From Alishewanella agri BL06 (lineage in GTDB: Bacteria > Pseudomonadota > Gammaproteobacteria > Enterobacterales > Alteromonadaceae), in assembly GCF_000272005.1 (NCBI RefSeq), contig NZ_AKKU01000001.1:310001-374000 (forward strand): DNA of 64,000 bases, given 5' to 3'. The position numbers and the translations under genes were made by a program. Shown here piece after piece: positions 19,372 to 26,791 of this stretch. How positions within the stretch are numbered: the stretch's first letter is position 1; each line of letters opens with the position of its first letter. The notes under the pieces were generated by a model. The model was not told the origin of the DNA and made no database searches. It saw only the letters and a list, made by a program, of their open reading frames with translations.

Positions 19372-19926
19372 TTATCCGCGACCACCACGCAGCAGGCGAT
19401 GCCAGTCTGCCAACGCCAGCAATAACAGCCGCACATTTTCCTGGATTTTGCCGTCAATCAAATCACCGTCATGATCAAAGGCACCACTAAAAGCGTTAGC
19501 GAACACCTCAGGCTTATTTAATGGGTGTAAGTCCAGATACACGCAGACTTGCCGCAGGTGATATTGGGCCCGCGAGCTACCCATACCGCCGGCGGCCCCC
19601 ATGATGGCAACGGCTTTACCGCGTAGCAGATGATTATCCGGCTCTCTGGATGCCCAATCCAAGGCATTTTTTAAGGCGGGTGCTAAGGAGTAATTATACT
19701 CAGGACAGGCCAGCAGCAGCGCATCAGCCGCGGCAAATTCCTGCAGCAAGGTGTCGACGGCAGCGGGTTTAGCCGCTAAGTCGGCATTATAAAACGGTAC
19801 ATCCAGTAAATCTGCGACATGAATTTTCATGCCTGCTGGTGCATGCGCCTGCGCATAGCGTACTAAACCACGGTTAGTTGATTTGGCGCGCAAGCTACCG
19901 CATAGCGCTAACACTCTGATTGTCAT
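19372..19926 (-). CDS. NAD(P)H-dependent FMN reductase family protein
   Basis: 184 residues from ATG 19926, which has GAGGAG six bases upstream; an in-frame upstream start (19950) adds eight residues without support. The flavodoxin-like fold has the FMN phosphate loop LCGSLRAKSTNRGL, the central LLACPEYNYSLAPALKNALD motif, and GKAVAIMGAAGGMGSSRAQ. The family (YieF/ChrR, azoreductase, SsuE-like) reduces quinones, azo dyes or chromate with NAD(P)H. The physiological substrate is not shown. The gene stands alone, and the B12 operon promoter diverges behind it. Confidence 0.88.
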   Translation of the reverse strand: MTIRVLALCGSLRAKSTNRGLVRYAQAHAPAGMKIHVADLLDVPFYNADLAAKPAAVDTLLQEFAAADALLLACPEYNYSLAPALKNALDWASREPDNHLLRGKAVAIMGAAGGMGSSRAQYHLRQVCVYLDLHPLNKPEVFANAFSGAFDHDGDLIDGKIQENVRLLLLALADWHRLLRGGRG

Positions 19927-20023
19927 AAGCGGCTCCTCGATAACGGACAATTTTAGCTTAGCCGAAGCTGAACTTTTTGCCGCATTTTATTAACAGCCTA
20001 AACTGGTTGTTATCGCCCCGAGC

Positions 20024-20032
20024 TGTTAGAAT
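20024..20032 (+). promoter_or_regulatory. Extended -10 promoter of the B12 operon
   Basis: TGTTAGAAT is an extended -10 element (TGn + TAGAAT). The expected transcription start is about 20039, immediately before the riboswitch aptamer. The -35 region is poor, which suits an extended -10 promoter. Confidence 0.55.
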
Positions 20033-20039
20033 GCGACCT

Positions 20040-20200
20040 GCTCTGGTGAGCAAGATGCTTGAAAAGGGAATCAGGTGTAAAACCTGAACTGTACCCGCAA
20101 CTGTGAAACGCGCTGCAGCTAATACCACTGTATCAGTCTTGATTACGGGAAGGTGGTTGTGGGTTATCGCGTTAAGTCAGGAGACCTGCCAGACACTGAA
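20040..20200 (+). ncRNA. Cobalamin (adenosylcobalamin-type) riboswitch
   Basis: The conserved cobalamin aptamer elements occur in order: AAAAGGGAA (20062-20070), the GGTG/CCTGAAC arm, CCCGCAACTGTGA (20094-20106), and the B12 box AGTCAGGAGACCTGCC (20175-20190). It precedes the B12 uptake and adenosylation genes, so cobalamin binding should lower their expression. A following hairpin (20201-20220) has no T tract, which favours control of translation rather than of termination. Confidence 0.95.
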
Positions 20201-20220
20201 CGCTCTTTTGCGAAAGAGTG
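20201..20220 (+). promoter_or_regulatory. Hairpin between the riboswitch and btuD
   Basis: CGCTCTTT and AAAGAGTG pair (one G-T) around a TGCG loop, directly behind the B12 box. It has no T run and could be part of the expression platform. Confidence 0.4.
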
Positions 20221-20314
20221 AAAACGCCCGTGCGGGAAGACACGGTAGCGCCTGTTACTCTGCCAGTCGGTGGAGGCTTGGCTGCTGCCATTAATATTGC
20301 ATCTGGACAGCAGC

Positions 20315-21115
20315 GTGAGCGCAATTTTTACCCTTGATCAGGTTAGTCTCAGTTACCCGTCGTCCAGCCATGGTGCGGCGAGCCTGGTGCTGCAGGGTAT
20401 CAGCTGTAGTCTGCCTGCCGGGGAATTAATTGGCATTATCGGTCCTAACGGCGCGGGTAAAAGCTCCTTGTTGTCGCTGTTAAGTGGTTGTCCGGCGCCC
20501 AGTCACGGCAAAGTGCAGTTCGCGGGTAAGCCACTGCACAGCTATCCACCGCGGCAACTCGCACAGCAATTAGCCTTCTTACCGCAACATAATCCGCCCT
20601 TACCCGGACTCAGCTGCTATCAGGTGGCGGCCATGGGGTTGCTGCCGCACAAGCACTGGTTTGAAGCAGATAATGATCATGACAGACAGCAGGTAGAACT
20701 GGCGCTGCAACACACCGGTTTGTTGGCTAAACAACAACAACGCTCAGATACGCTATCGGGTGGCGAGTGGCAGCGGCTGACACTGGCGCGGGCTTTGGTG
20801 CAGCAAGCCAGAGTGTTATTGCTGGACGAGCCGACCAACCATCTGGATGTTAAATATCAACATCAGTTATTACAGTTGTTGTTGAGTCTCAACAAAACCG
20901 TGATCTGTGCGCTGCATGATCTCAACCTGGCTGCCCGTTACTGCCATAAACTGCTGCTGTTGCAGCAAGGGCAACTGAAAGCCTTCGGCAGTGCGGAGCA
21001 GGTGTTGCAACCGGCGCTGCTAAGTGAAGTGTTTGAATTGCCGGTCGAGGTCAGTCGCCATCCACAGTATGGCTGGTGGCAGGTCAACTTTATCAGCCCA
21101 CAGGTGGCAAAGTGA
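20315..21115 (+). CDS. btuD: Vitamin B12 ABC transporter ATP-binding protein
   Basis: A FecE/BtuD-type ATPase with Walker A GPNGAGKSS, Q-loop LPQHN, signature LSGGEWQRL, Walker B VLLLDEP and switch His in ALHDLN. It powers cobalamin import through BtuC. The start is uncertain: the conserved domain begins at AIFTLDQVSLSYP, and GTG 20315 (about 266 residues) is nearest but has no clear ribosome site. The frame is open back to GTG 20270, and a strong GGTGGAGG at 20269-20276 is followed by no standard start at normal spacing. It is the first gene behind the riboswitch. The stop overlaps the btuC start (GTGA). Confidence 0.9.
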   Translation: MSAIFTLDQVSLSYPSSSHGAASLVLQGISCSLPAGELIGIIGPNGAGKSSLLSLLSGCPAPSHGKVQFAGKPLHSYPPRQLAQQLAFLPQHNPPLPGLSCYQVAAMGLLPHKHWFEADNDHDRQQVELALQHTGLLAKQQQRSDTLSGGEWQRLTLARALVQQARVLLLDEPTNHLDVKYQHQLLQLLLSLNKTVICALHDLNLAARYCHKLLLLQQGQLKAFGSAEQVLQPALLSEVFELPVEVSRHPQYGWWQVNFISPQVAK

Positions 21116-22104
21116 GTCGCTGGGCGGGCCAATATCCATTGGCACTGGCTGTGCTGGCAAGTTTGCTGCTGGGTAGTGTGCTCGTCAGCTTGTTACTGGG
21201 TAGTGCTGACTTAAGCTGGCCTGTACTCTTTGCTGCATTGCAGCTTAATGGTGAACAGCCGCTGGCTGAAACCATTATCTGGCAATTACGTTTGCCGCGG
21301 ATTTTGACTGCCTTGTTGGTCGGGGCCGGGTTGGCAGTGAGCGGTGCCGTGTTACAAAATGCCAGCCGTAATCCCTTGGCGGATCCCTACTTATTTGGTT
21401 TGATGGCCGGTGCCGCGCTTGGTGCAACCATTGTCAGTATTGTGCTGCCTGAGCAGCAACTGAGTATGGCGCTGGGGGCTTTTGCCGGTGCCATGTTGGC
21501 CATTGCTTTAGTTTTAGCCGTCGCGTTTGGGCAGGGCCGGCAACGGATTGAAGTCACGTTGCTGGCCGGTGTTGCCGTGTCCTTTATGCTCAGTGCCATT
21601 AGCAGTTTTATTTTGTATTTTGCCGAGCCCTTTGCTGCCAATAAGGTGATTTTTTGGCTAATGGGCAGTTTAAGCCGCAGTAGCTGGCAAAGCCTGACGT
21701 TGATTGCCCCGCCGGTGATGGCGCTCTTGCTGCTGGCCGTGGCATTACGCCGGCAGCTGGATGCCTTGTTACTGTCGGATACCAGCGCCCGCAGTTTGGG
21801 GATCCGGCCGCAGCGTCTGCGTCTGCTATTGCTGATTAGCACCGCTCTGGTTAGCGCCGTGATCGTGTCACAGTGCGGTGGTATTGCCTTTGTAGGCTTA
21901 TTGGTACCCCATATGGTGCGGGCGTTATTTGGGGTGACCGCGTTGCCGCTGCTGCTCGGTTCAGCGTTACTCGGTGCCTGTTTTATGCTGTGGGTGGATA
22001 ATCTGGCGCGAAGTGTGCTGGCGCAACAGGAAATTCCGCTGGGGGTTATCACCTCTGTCATTGGCAGTATCTTTTTCTTAATGTTGCTGCGGCGACGGCT
22101 TTAA
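21112..22104 (+). CDS. btuC: Vitamin B12 ABC transporter permease (FecCD/BtuC family)
   Basis: About 330 residues from GTG 21112, preceded by AGGTGG at five bases and overlapping the btuD stop by four bases. Nine to ten hydrophobic segments carry the family marks SGAVLQNASRNPLADPYLFG and GGIAFVGLLVPHMVRAL, where the cytoplasmic coupling helix meets the ATPase. FecCD permeases move iron-siderophores, haem or cobalamin; the riboswitch and cobO neighbours point to cobalamin. The frame could begin 36 bases earlier, inside btuD, but that start has no support. Confidence 0.9.
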   Translation: MSRWAGQYPLALAVLASLLLGSVLVSLLLGSADLSWPVLFAALQLNGEQPLAETIIWQLRLPRILTALLVGAGLAVSGAVLQNASRNPLADPYLFGLMAGAALGATIVSIVLPEQQLSMALGAFAGAMLAIALVLAVAFGQGRQRIEVTLLAGVAVSFMLSAISSFILYFAEPFAANKVIFWLMGSLSRSSWQSLTLIAPPVMALLLLAVALRRQLDALLLSDTSARSLGIRPQRLRLLLLISTALVSAVIVSQCGGIAFVGLLVPHMVRALFGVTALPLLLGSALLGACFMLWVDNLARSVLAQQEIPLGVITSVIGSIFFLMLLRRRL

Positions 22105-22139
22105 GTGCTACGGCAATGGGTTTAACAGAGGATGGAGTC

Positions 22140-22742
22140 ATGTCCGAACAATTAAAACAACAGCAACATCAGGCCAGACAACAACGCTTAAAAGCGCAGG
22201 TTGATGCGGCTGTCGCGAGAGCCACCATTGAAAAAGGCCTGATTCTGGTGTTAACCGGGAATGGCAAAGGCAAGTCGACCGCAGGTTTTGGTACCGTCGC
22301 CCGGGCCGTCGGTCATGGTTTAACCGCGGCGGTGGTGCAATTTATTAAAGGGAGCTGGGATTGCGGTGAGCGTAATTTGCTGCAGCAACATGGGGTTGAA
22401 TTTGCGGTGATGGCCACCGGCTTTACCTGGGATACCCAGGATCGGGCCGCAGATATGGCTGCTGCCGAGCGCGCCTGGCTGGAGGCAGAACGTTTTTTGG
22501 CCGATGACAGTATCGACCTGGTGTTGTTAGACGAACTCACCTATATGCTGACCTTCCATTATTTGCCATTAGAGCGCATTGAGCAGGCGCTATTACAGCG
22601 GCCCGCGAAACAGCACATTGTGATCACCGGGCGGGCTTGTCACCGACGGTTAATTGAACTGGCCGACACGGTAAGCGAAGTGCAGGTGGTTAAGCATGCG
22701 TTTGACAATGGCGTCAAAGCGCAGCGCGGCCTGGATTGGTAA
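22140..22742 (+). CDS. cobO: Corrinoid adenosyltransferase (CobO/BtuR/CobA type)
   Basis: 200 residues from ATG 22140, with AGAGGA seven bases upstream. The P-loop TGNGKGKSTAGFGT near residue 38 is the diagnostic motif of the CobA/BtuR family, whose members use an inverted ATP orientation. VVQFIKGSWDCGERNLLQ and DLVLLDELTYML follow, as does the C-terminal VVITGR-type segment. It transfers adenosyl from ATP to cob(I)alamin, making coenzyme B12. It lies in the uptake operon, so imported corrinoid is converted at once. The polar N-terminal 25 residues are typical. Confidence 0.93.
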   Translation: MSEQLKQQQHQARQQRLKAQVDAAVARATIEKGLILVLTGNGKGKSTAGFGTVARAVGHGLTAAVVQFIKGSWDCGERNLLQQHGVEFAVMATGFTWDTQDRAADMAAAERAWLEAERFLADDSIDLVLLDELTYMLTFHYLPLERIEQALLQRPAKQHIVITGRACHRRLIELADTVSEVQVVKHAFDNGVKAQRGLDW

Positions 22743-22743
22743 G

Positions 22744-23568
22744 ATGCGAAAGCTGATTATTGTCGCCCTGGTATTGCTGAGTGCTTGCGCCGCCGCAGCC
22801 ACACCTCAGCGAGTAATCACCCTGACCCCGCATCTGACGGAGTGGGTATTTTTACTCGGTGCCGGCGATCGTTTGGTGGCGGTCAGTGATTACTCCGATT
22901 ACCCGGAAGATGCACAACATCTGCCATCCTTTAATACGTTCGGGGCACTGAATGTTGAAGCGATCCTGGCGCTGCAGCCCGACTTGGTGTTAGCCTGGCG
23001 CGGGGGCAACCCGGAAGCAGATTTGCAACGCTTGCAGCAGTTTGGCATTACGATTTTCTATTCTGAGCCGGTGTTACTGGACGATATTGCCAGCGAGTTA
23101 CAGCAGTTAGCGGTGGTATTGGGTGTACCAGAGCAGGGCGCACAACAGGCCAGGCTGTTCCGGCAGCGTTATCAGCAATTACAGCAAATCTATCAGCAGG
23201 CACCACCGCTAGCGGCGTTCTTTGCTATGGGCACAGAGCCGTTGTTAACGGTGGCCAATCATGCCTGGCCAGCACAGGTGATGCAGCTTTGCGCGGCCGC
23301 TAACATCTTTGCAGATGCGAAAACTGATTATCCACAGGTGGCATTAGAACAAGTACTGGCTCGGCAACCGACGGTAATTATTCAGGCCAGCCGCGATGCG
23401 GTGGCGCCGTCATCGGCTTTCTGGCTGCGTTATCAGAGCCTGCCAGCCGTGCGGCAGCAGGCCTTTATTACCCTGGATGCCAATCAATTATATCGGGCGA
23501 CACCACGGATCCTGGACGCCGCCGAGCAGTTATGCCGTCAGCTACAAGCCTATCGCGAGCGGGGTTAA
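22744..23568 (+). CDS. btuF: Cobalamin-binding periplasmic protein
   Basis: 274 residues from ATG 22744, one base after the cobO stop; the open frame upstream (22696) lies inside cobO. The N-terminus has a signal peptide, LIIVALVLLSACAAAA. LSAC could be a lipobox, so membrane anchoring is possible. The body is a class III binding-protein fold: RVITLTPHLTEWVFLLGAGDRLVAVS, then NVEAILALQPDLVLAW and LAVVLG. BtuF captures cobalamin and delivers it to BtuCD. It is the last gene of the operon. Its stop overlaps the stop of the convergent lipoprotein gene in a TTAA. Confidence 0.9.
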   Translation: MRKLIIVALVLLSACAAAATPQRVITLTPHLTEWVFLLGAGDRLVAVSDYSDYPEDAQHLPSFNTFGALNVEAILALQPDLVLAWRGGNPEADLQRLQQFGITIFYSEPVLLDDIASELQQLAVVLGVPEQGAQQARLFRQRYQQLQQIYQQAPPLAAFFAMGTEPLLTVANHAWPAQVMQLCAAANIFADAKTDYPQVALEQVLARQPTVIIQASRDAVAPSSAFWLRYQSLPAVRQQAFITLDANQLYRATPRILDAAEQLCRQLQAYRERG

Positions 23569-23882
23569 TGTAGTAAGTCGTCCTCAGCATTAGCGACTTG
23601 GCGACACTCGGTAATATTATTTCTTTTACGGCAAATTTCTTGCGGTTTGTCCGGCTTGGCGCCGACGACTTTTTTGATGCCGGACACAACGGTCGCATCC
23701 ACTGCCATGCCGAGTTCCGTCAAGATCATTGGATTACTCTCTCGTTGTAATGGTTTTGCCGGATCGACAGTCTGGTTTTGATGCTCACCTAACTGGCTAT
23801 CAGCCAACATTCCGATTGCAGTACAGCCGCCAAGCGGCAATAGTAGCGCGCTAAGCATGAAGACGCGGATTAACATCGGCAT
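23565..23882 (-). CDS. Small predicted lipoprotein of unknown function
   Basis: 105 residues. A lipoprotein signal peptide ends at LGGC (Cys near residue 20). The mature part contains GMLADSQLGEHQNQTVDPAK and a TVVSGIKKVVGAKPDKP segment, then a short cysteine pair (EICRKRNNITECRQ) that may form a disulfide. I recognise no family. The gene is convergent with btuF, sharing four bases (TTAA), and stands 23 bases downstream of the patatin-like gene's stop on the same strand side. Cysteine pairing and lipidation would place it in the periplasm, attached to a membrane. Confidence 0.75.
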   Translation of the reverse strand: MPMLIRVFMLSALLLPLGGCTAIGMLADSQLGEHQNQTVDPAKPLQRESNPMILTELGMAVDATVVSGIKKVVGAKPDKPQEICRKRNNITECRQVANAEDDLLH

Positions 23883-23904
23883 AGCTACACTTTCCTTGTT
23901 CGTT

Positions 23905-24945
23905 CTAGAGTAACTCTAGCTGATAATTCCCACTGGCAAAAGCGCTGGCCAGCTCATGTGAGCGTTGCAGTACTTCCTGCCAATAGGCAATGCGCTGCGC
24001 ATCCGGTAGTTTAAAGTCTTTGCGATCCGGAATTTTGCCATACGGCAAACTGCGAACCCAGCTGTCGCTTGGGCACAAAATAATCACATTATGCAGTAGT
24101 TCGGGTTTTACCCGGCGCCAGGGTAGGGCTTTATCAAACCAGCCAGGTGTCAGGTTGGGATAGAAATGTGGATATAATACCAGGCCGTCTTCACTAAAGC
24201 GTTGATTAAAATGATAATCGGTAATGCCGCCATCAAAATAGCGACCGGGTTTAGCATCGCAGATATTTTCAATAGGCTCTAAAACCATTGGAATGGATCC
24301 GCTGGCTAAAATGGCTGCCCGCAGATTATCACTGGTCAGGGCGACATGTTCTGTCGGCAGCTCGGCACTGTGCATAAAGGGCGCACAGGCACCCGGGGCA
24401 TAAAAGTGTACCCGTTGATAAAAAAACTGGAGTAAGGAACGATGCAGCAGGTTGGCGGTGGCCGTTAGCCCCAGCGCCGCGCCTTGCAACAGACTATTAC
24501 TGACTTTGGTTAAACCGCGGGCGCGATCAACAATCAGATGCAGTTTCATCACCGGATTTGTCAGTACTTCGGCACAGTGTTGTGCGGTAGGTAACACCTG
24601 ATCAATCACCGTATGTGAAATGCGGGTGACTAAGCTTACGTCAGCCCCTGCCGGATAACAGATTTCAGAATAAGCTTTGGCAAAGCGAGCTGACGCTGCC
24701 ACCGCATCTTGCTGCGCATAACAACTAAAGCGCCAGGCACCGGCGGAGCTGCCGAGTAAATGTAAAGGTTTACTGCGGCCCGCAAAAAATTGCCCCAATA
24801 AATATTGATCCAGGCCGTACAGGCAAAACCATTTCGGGCCGCCGCTGGCGCCCACCATGACTTCGATATCGTCAGCTTTTAAACCTGATTGCTGGATTTT
24901 ACGCCAGGCGGTTGCACCGGCGAGCACCCTCAGTGGTGACTGCAC
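23905..24945 (-). CDS. Patatin-like phospholipase family protein
   Basis: 346 residues. The glycine-rich oxyanion segment MVGASGGPKW (about residues 31-40) precedes the nucleophile elbow GSSAG (about residues 66-70), and YFDGGITDYH supplies the catalytic Asp of the Ser-Asp dyad. Patatin-like enzymes hydrolyse acyl ester bonds of lipids. No signal peptide is seen, so it should be cytosolic or membrane-associated. Substrate is unknown. The compact form (about 350 residues, no barrel domain) matches a common Alteromonadales protein. The start codon follows a CTCCTT-complement (AAGGAG) ribosome site. Confidence 0.85.
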   Translation of the reverse strand: MQSPLRVLAGATAWRKIQQSGLKADDIEVMVGASGGPKWFCLYGLDQYLLGQFFAGRSKPLHLLGSSAGAWRFSCYAQQDAVAASARFAKAYSEICYPAGADVSLVTRISHTVIDQVLPTAQHCAEVLTNPVMKLHLIVDRARGLTKVSNSLLQGAALGLTATANLLHRSLLQFFYQRVHFYAPGACAPFMHSAELPTEHVALTSDNLRAAILASGSIPMVLEPIENICDAKPGRYFDGGITDYHFNQRFSEDGLVLYPHFYPNLTPGWFDKALPWRRVKPELLHNVIILCPSDSWVRSLPYGKIPDRKDFKLPDAQRIAYWQEVLQRSHELASAFASGNYQLELL

Positions 24946-24983
24946 TGCCTCTCCTTAATTCGTCAACACGGCCAGGCACCTTA

Positions 24984-26264
24984 CTAATTACCGAATAAGG
25001 TCTGGTGCATCCGCTCGGCATAATCATCGGTCATACCGGAAATATAATCACAGATCACTCTTAGCTGGGCAGTACAGTCTGCTGCAGCTTGCCAGCGGGC
25101 CTGAGTATTTAACGGCAGCAGGCGCTGTGGATCTGAATGAAAGGCATCAAACAGCTTTAATAACATATTCTGGCAACGAAAACGTGACTGTTGAATTTCC
25201 GGTAACTGAATGACACAGCGGTAAACCAGATTTTTCAGCGTCTGCAGAATATGCTGCTCATCGTCAGCCAGCCTGGCATTGTAGCGGATCAATGGTTCCT
25301 GACAAGCCGGTAAACTCTGATACAGACTAACCGAGGTAATCAGCTGATTAACCAGGGAGCCGATAGCATCTTTACGCAAATGGTGTTTTGGACTGAACAG
25401 TTTGCTACCCAGCTGGCTTAGCTGTTGTTGCAAAGCGGGATCAAGCTGGCTAAAGGGTTCAGCGGTGAAGTCCAGCCACTGCTGATAACGGAGATTCCCC
25501 AGCACAATCGCATCTTCCAGATCGTGCACACCATAGGCAATATCATCCGCCAGCTCCATAATGGACGCATCCAGCGCTTTATAGCGGGATTTTTGCCAGG
25601 GTGATTTTGGCAGCAATTCTAACTGTTGAAAGTGTTGCCGATCTTGGTCACTTAAGGGTGCCAGTACCCAATCCAGAATATCGCTGTCGGCGGCAAAGAT
25701 GGCTTTAGCTGGTTTCCATGCTGAGAGACTAAGCGGGTTGTTGATCTCAGGTAGCGCCGGAATCAGCGGCTGCAGTACCGGGTATTTTAACAAGCCGAGC
25801 AAGGTGCGGCGCGTCAGATCCATACCGTGGTGTTCAGTATAAGGCTCAAGCTTGGCGACGATGCGTAACGTCTGGCCGTTGCCCTCAAAGCCGCCGGCGC
25901 CGAGCATTTTAAAATTGAGCGCGGTTTCGCCGCCATGACCGAAAGGCGGATGGCCAAGATCATGTGCCAAACATAGCGCTTCCATCAGGCTGTCATCCGG
26001 CAGTAAGGCCCGTAATTCCGGCGAGCTGTTAAGCCGCAGCTGATTAACTAAACCGGTGCCGATCTGCGCCGCCTCTAACGAATGGGTGAGCCGGGTGCGA
26101 TAGAAGTCATTCTGGCCAATGCCGAGGATCTGTGTTTTCGATTGCAGGCGGCGAAAAGCCGCTGAGTGTAATACCCGCGCCCGGTCGCGTTGCCAGGGGC
26201 TACGGTGATCTTTGGGCCGGTTATCCGGAATGGCGGAGCGTCTTGCTTCCCAGATCGCAGTCAT
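24984..26264 (-). CDS. dGTPase-family (HD domain) nucleotide triphosphohydrolase
   Basis: About 426 residues if started at ATG 26264 (MTAIWEARR), which fits homologous N-termini; an in-frame ATG at 26285 adds seven residues. The HD-domain metal ligands are seen in order: RLTHSLEAAQIG, CLAHDLGHPPFGHGGE and MELADDIAYGVHDLEDAI. The conserved SAAFRRLQSKTQI lies upstream of them. Such enzymes hydrolyse dGTP or other dNTPs to the nucleoside and triphosphate. Some relatives act in phage defence; nothing here indicates that role. It stands divergent from yebG. Confidence 0.88.
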   Translation of the reverse strand: MTAIWEARRSAIPDNRPKDHRSPWQRDRARVLHSAAFRRLQSKTQILGIGQNDFYRTRLTHSLEAAQIGTGLVNQLRLNSSPELRALLPDDSLMEALCLAHDLGHPPFGHGGETALNFKMLGAGGFEGNGQTLRIVAKLEPYTEHHGMDLTRRTLLGLLKYPVLQPLIPALPEINNPLSLSAWKPAKAIFAADSDILDWVLAPLSDQDRQHFQQLELLPKSPWQKSRYKALDASIMELADDIAYGVHDLEDAIVLGNLRYQQWLDFTAEPFSQLDPALQQQLSQLGSKLFSPKHHLRKDAIGSLVNQLITSVSLYQSLPACQEPLIRYNARLADDEQHILQTLKNLVYRCVIQLPEIQQSRFRCQNMLLKLFDAFHSDPQRLLPLNTQARWQAAADCTAQLRVICDYISGMTDDYAERMHQTLFGN

Positions 26265-26348
26265 CTTCTTCACCCAACTATGCATTATTCAATGACTTAT
26301 CATAAAGTAAAGCGCCAACAGAAGCGATGCTGGACAGCGGGTATTTTA

Positions 26349-26368
26349 TACTGTATAAATAACCAGTC
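26349..26368 (+). promoter_or_regulatory. LexA (SOS) box upstream of yebG
   Basis: A 20-base site contains CTG (26351-26353), a 10-base AT-rich spacer TATAAATAAC, and CAG (26364-26366), preceded by TA as in the consensus. It lies 20 bases upstream of the yebG start, where LexA would block transcription. yebG is LexA-regulated in E. coli. Confidence 0.85.
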
Positions 26369-26388
26369 TAATCGCTAAGGAGTCGAAA

Positions 26389-26715
26389 ATGGCTGTTATT
26401 ACCAAATATGTCGTGGAACGCAGTGGAGTCGAGAAAATGACCTTTACCAGTAAAGCAGAAGCAGATGCCTACGATAAAATGCTGGATACTGCCGATGCGC
26501 TGCAAGTATTACTGAGCCATGCCAATATCCTGACAGAGGAAAACCAGGCCGAAGCACTGGCATTATATCTGGCACAGCAAAAAGACGAGCTATTGGTTGC
26601 ACTTGGGGTGAAAAAGGCAGCCAAAGTGGTAGATAAATCAACCAGCGAGGCCGCAGAGCCGGCGGCAGCTAAAGCGAAAAAACTGCAAGCCGTGGTCGCG
26701 GAACAGGTGGCTTAA
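26389..26715 (+). CDS. yebG: YebG family DNA damage-inducible protein
   Basis: 108 residues starting MAVITKYVVERSGVEKMTF, the characteristic N-terminus of YebG, followed by the KAEADAYDKMLDTADAL helix. The C-terminal 30 residues are Ala/Lys/Glu-rich. YebG is a small cytosolic SOS protein of poorly defined biochemical role. The gene has AAGGAG-type ribosome site and a near-consensus LexA box immediately upstream. It is alone between the dGTPase-family gene and the convergent symporter gene. Confidence 0.92.
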   Translation: MAVITKYVVERSGVEKMTFTSKAEADAYDKMLDTADALQVLLSHANILTEENQAEALALYLAQQKDELLVALGVKKAAKVVDKSTSEAAEPAAAKAKKLQAVVAEQVA

Positions 26716-26791
26716 CAGTTGAGCAGCGACGCTGTTGCTGTCGTCGCCTTGCCCTTTGTGTCAGCTAAGGTTGAGGCTGATCTAAGCTTGC

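Noticed and set aside
20103-20294. 63-codon frame within the cobalamin riboswitch
   Set aside because: The region is explained by the aptamer and leader; no ribosome site.
21387-22061. 224-codon open frame opposite btuC
   Set aside because: Antisense to a certain permease gene; Ser/Ala/Thr-rich translation with no start signal or family.
23327-23335. A further TTATCCACA (DnaA box) inside btuF
   Set aside because: Single nine-base match in coding DNA; about one is expected by chance per window of this size.
24984-26264. Phage-defence role for the dGTPase-family gene
   Set aside because: Housekeeping neighbours and no linked defence genes; family membership alone is not evidence.
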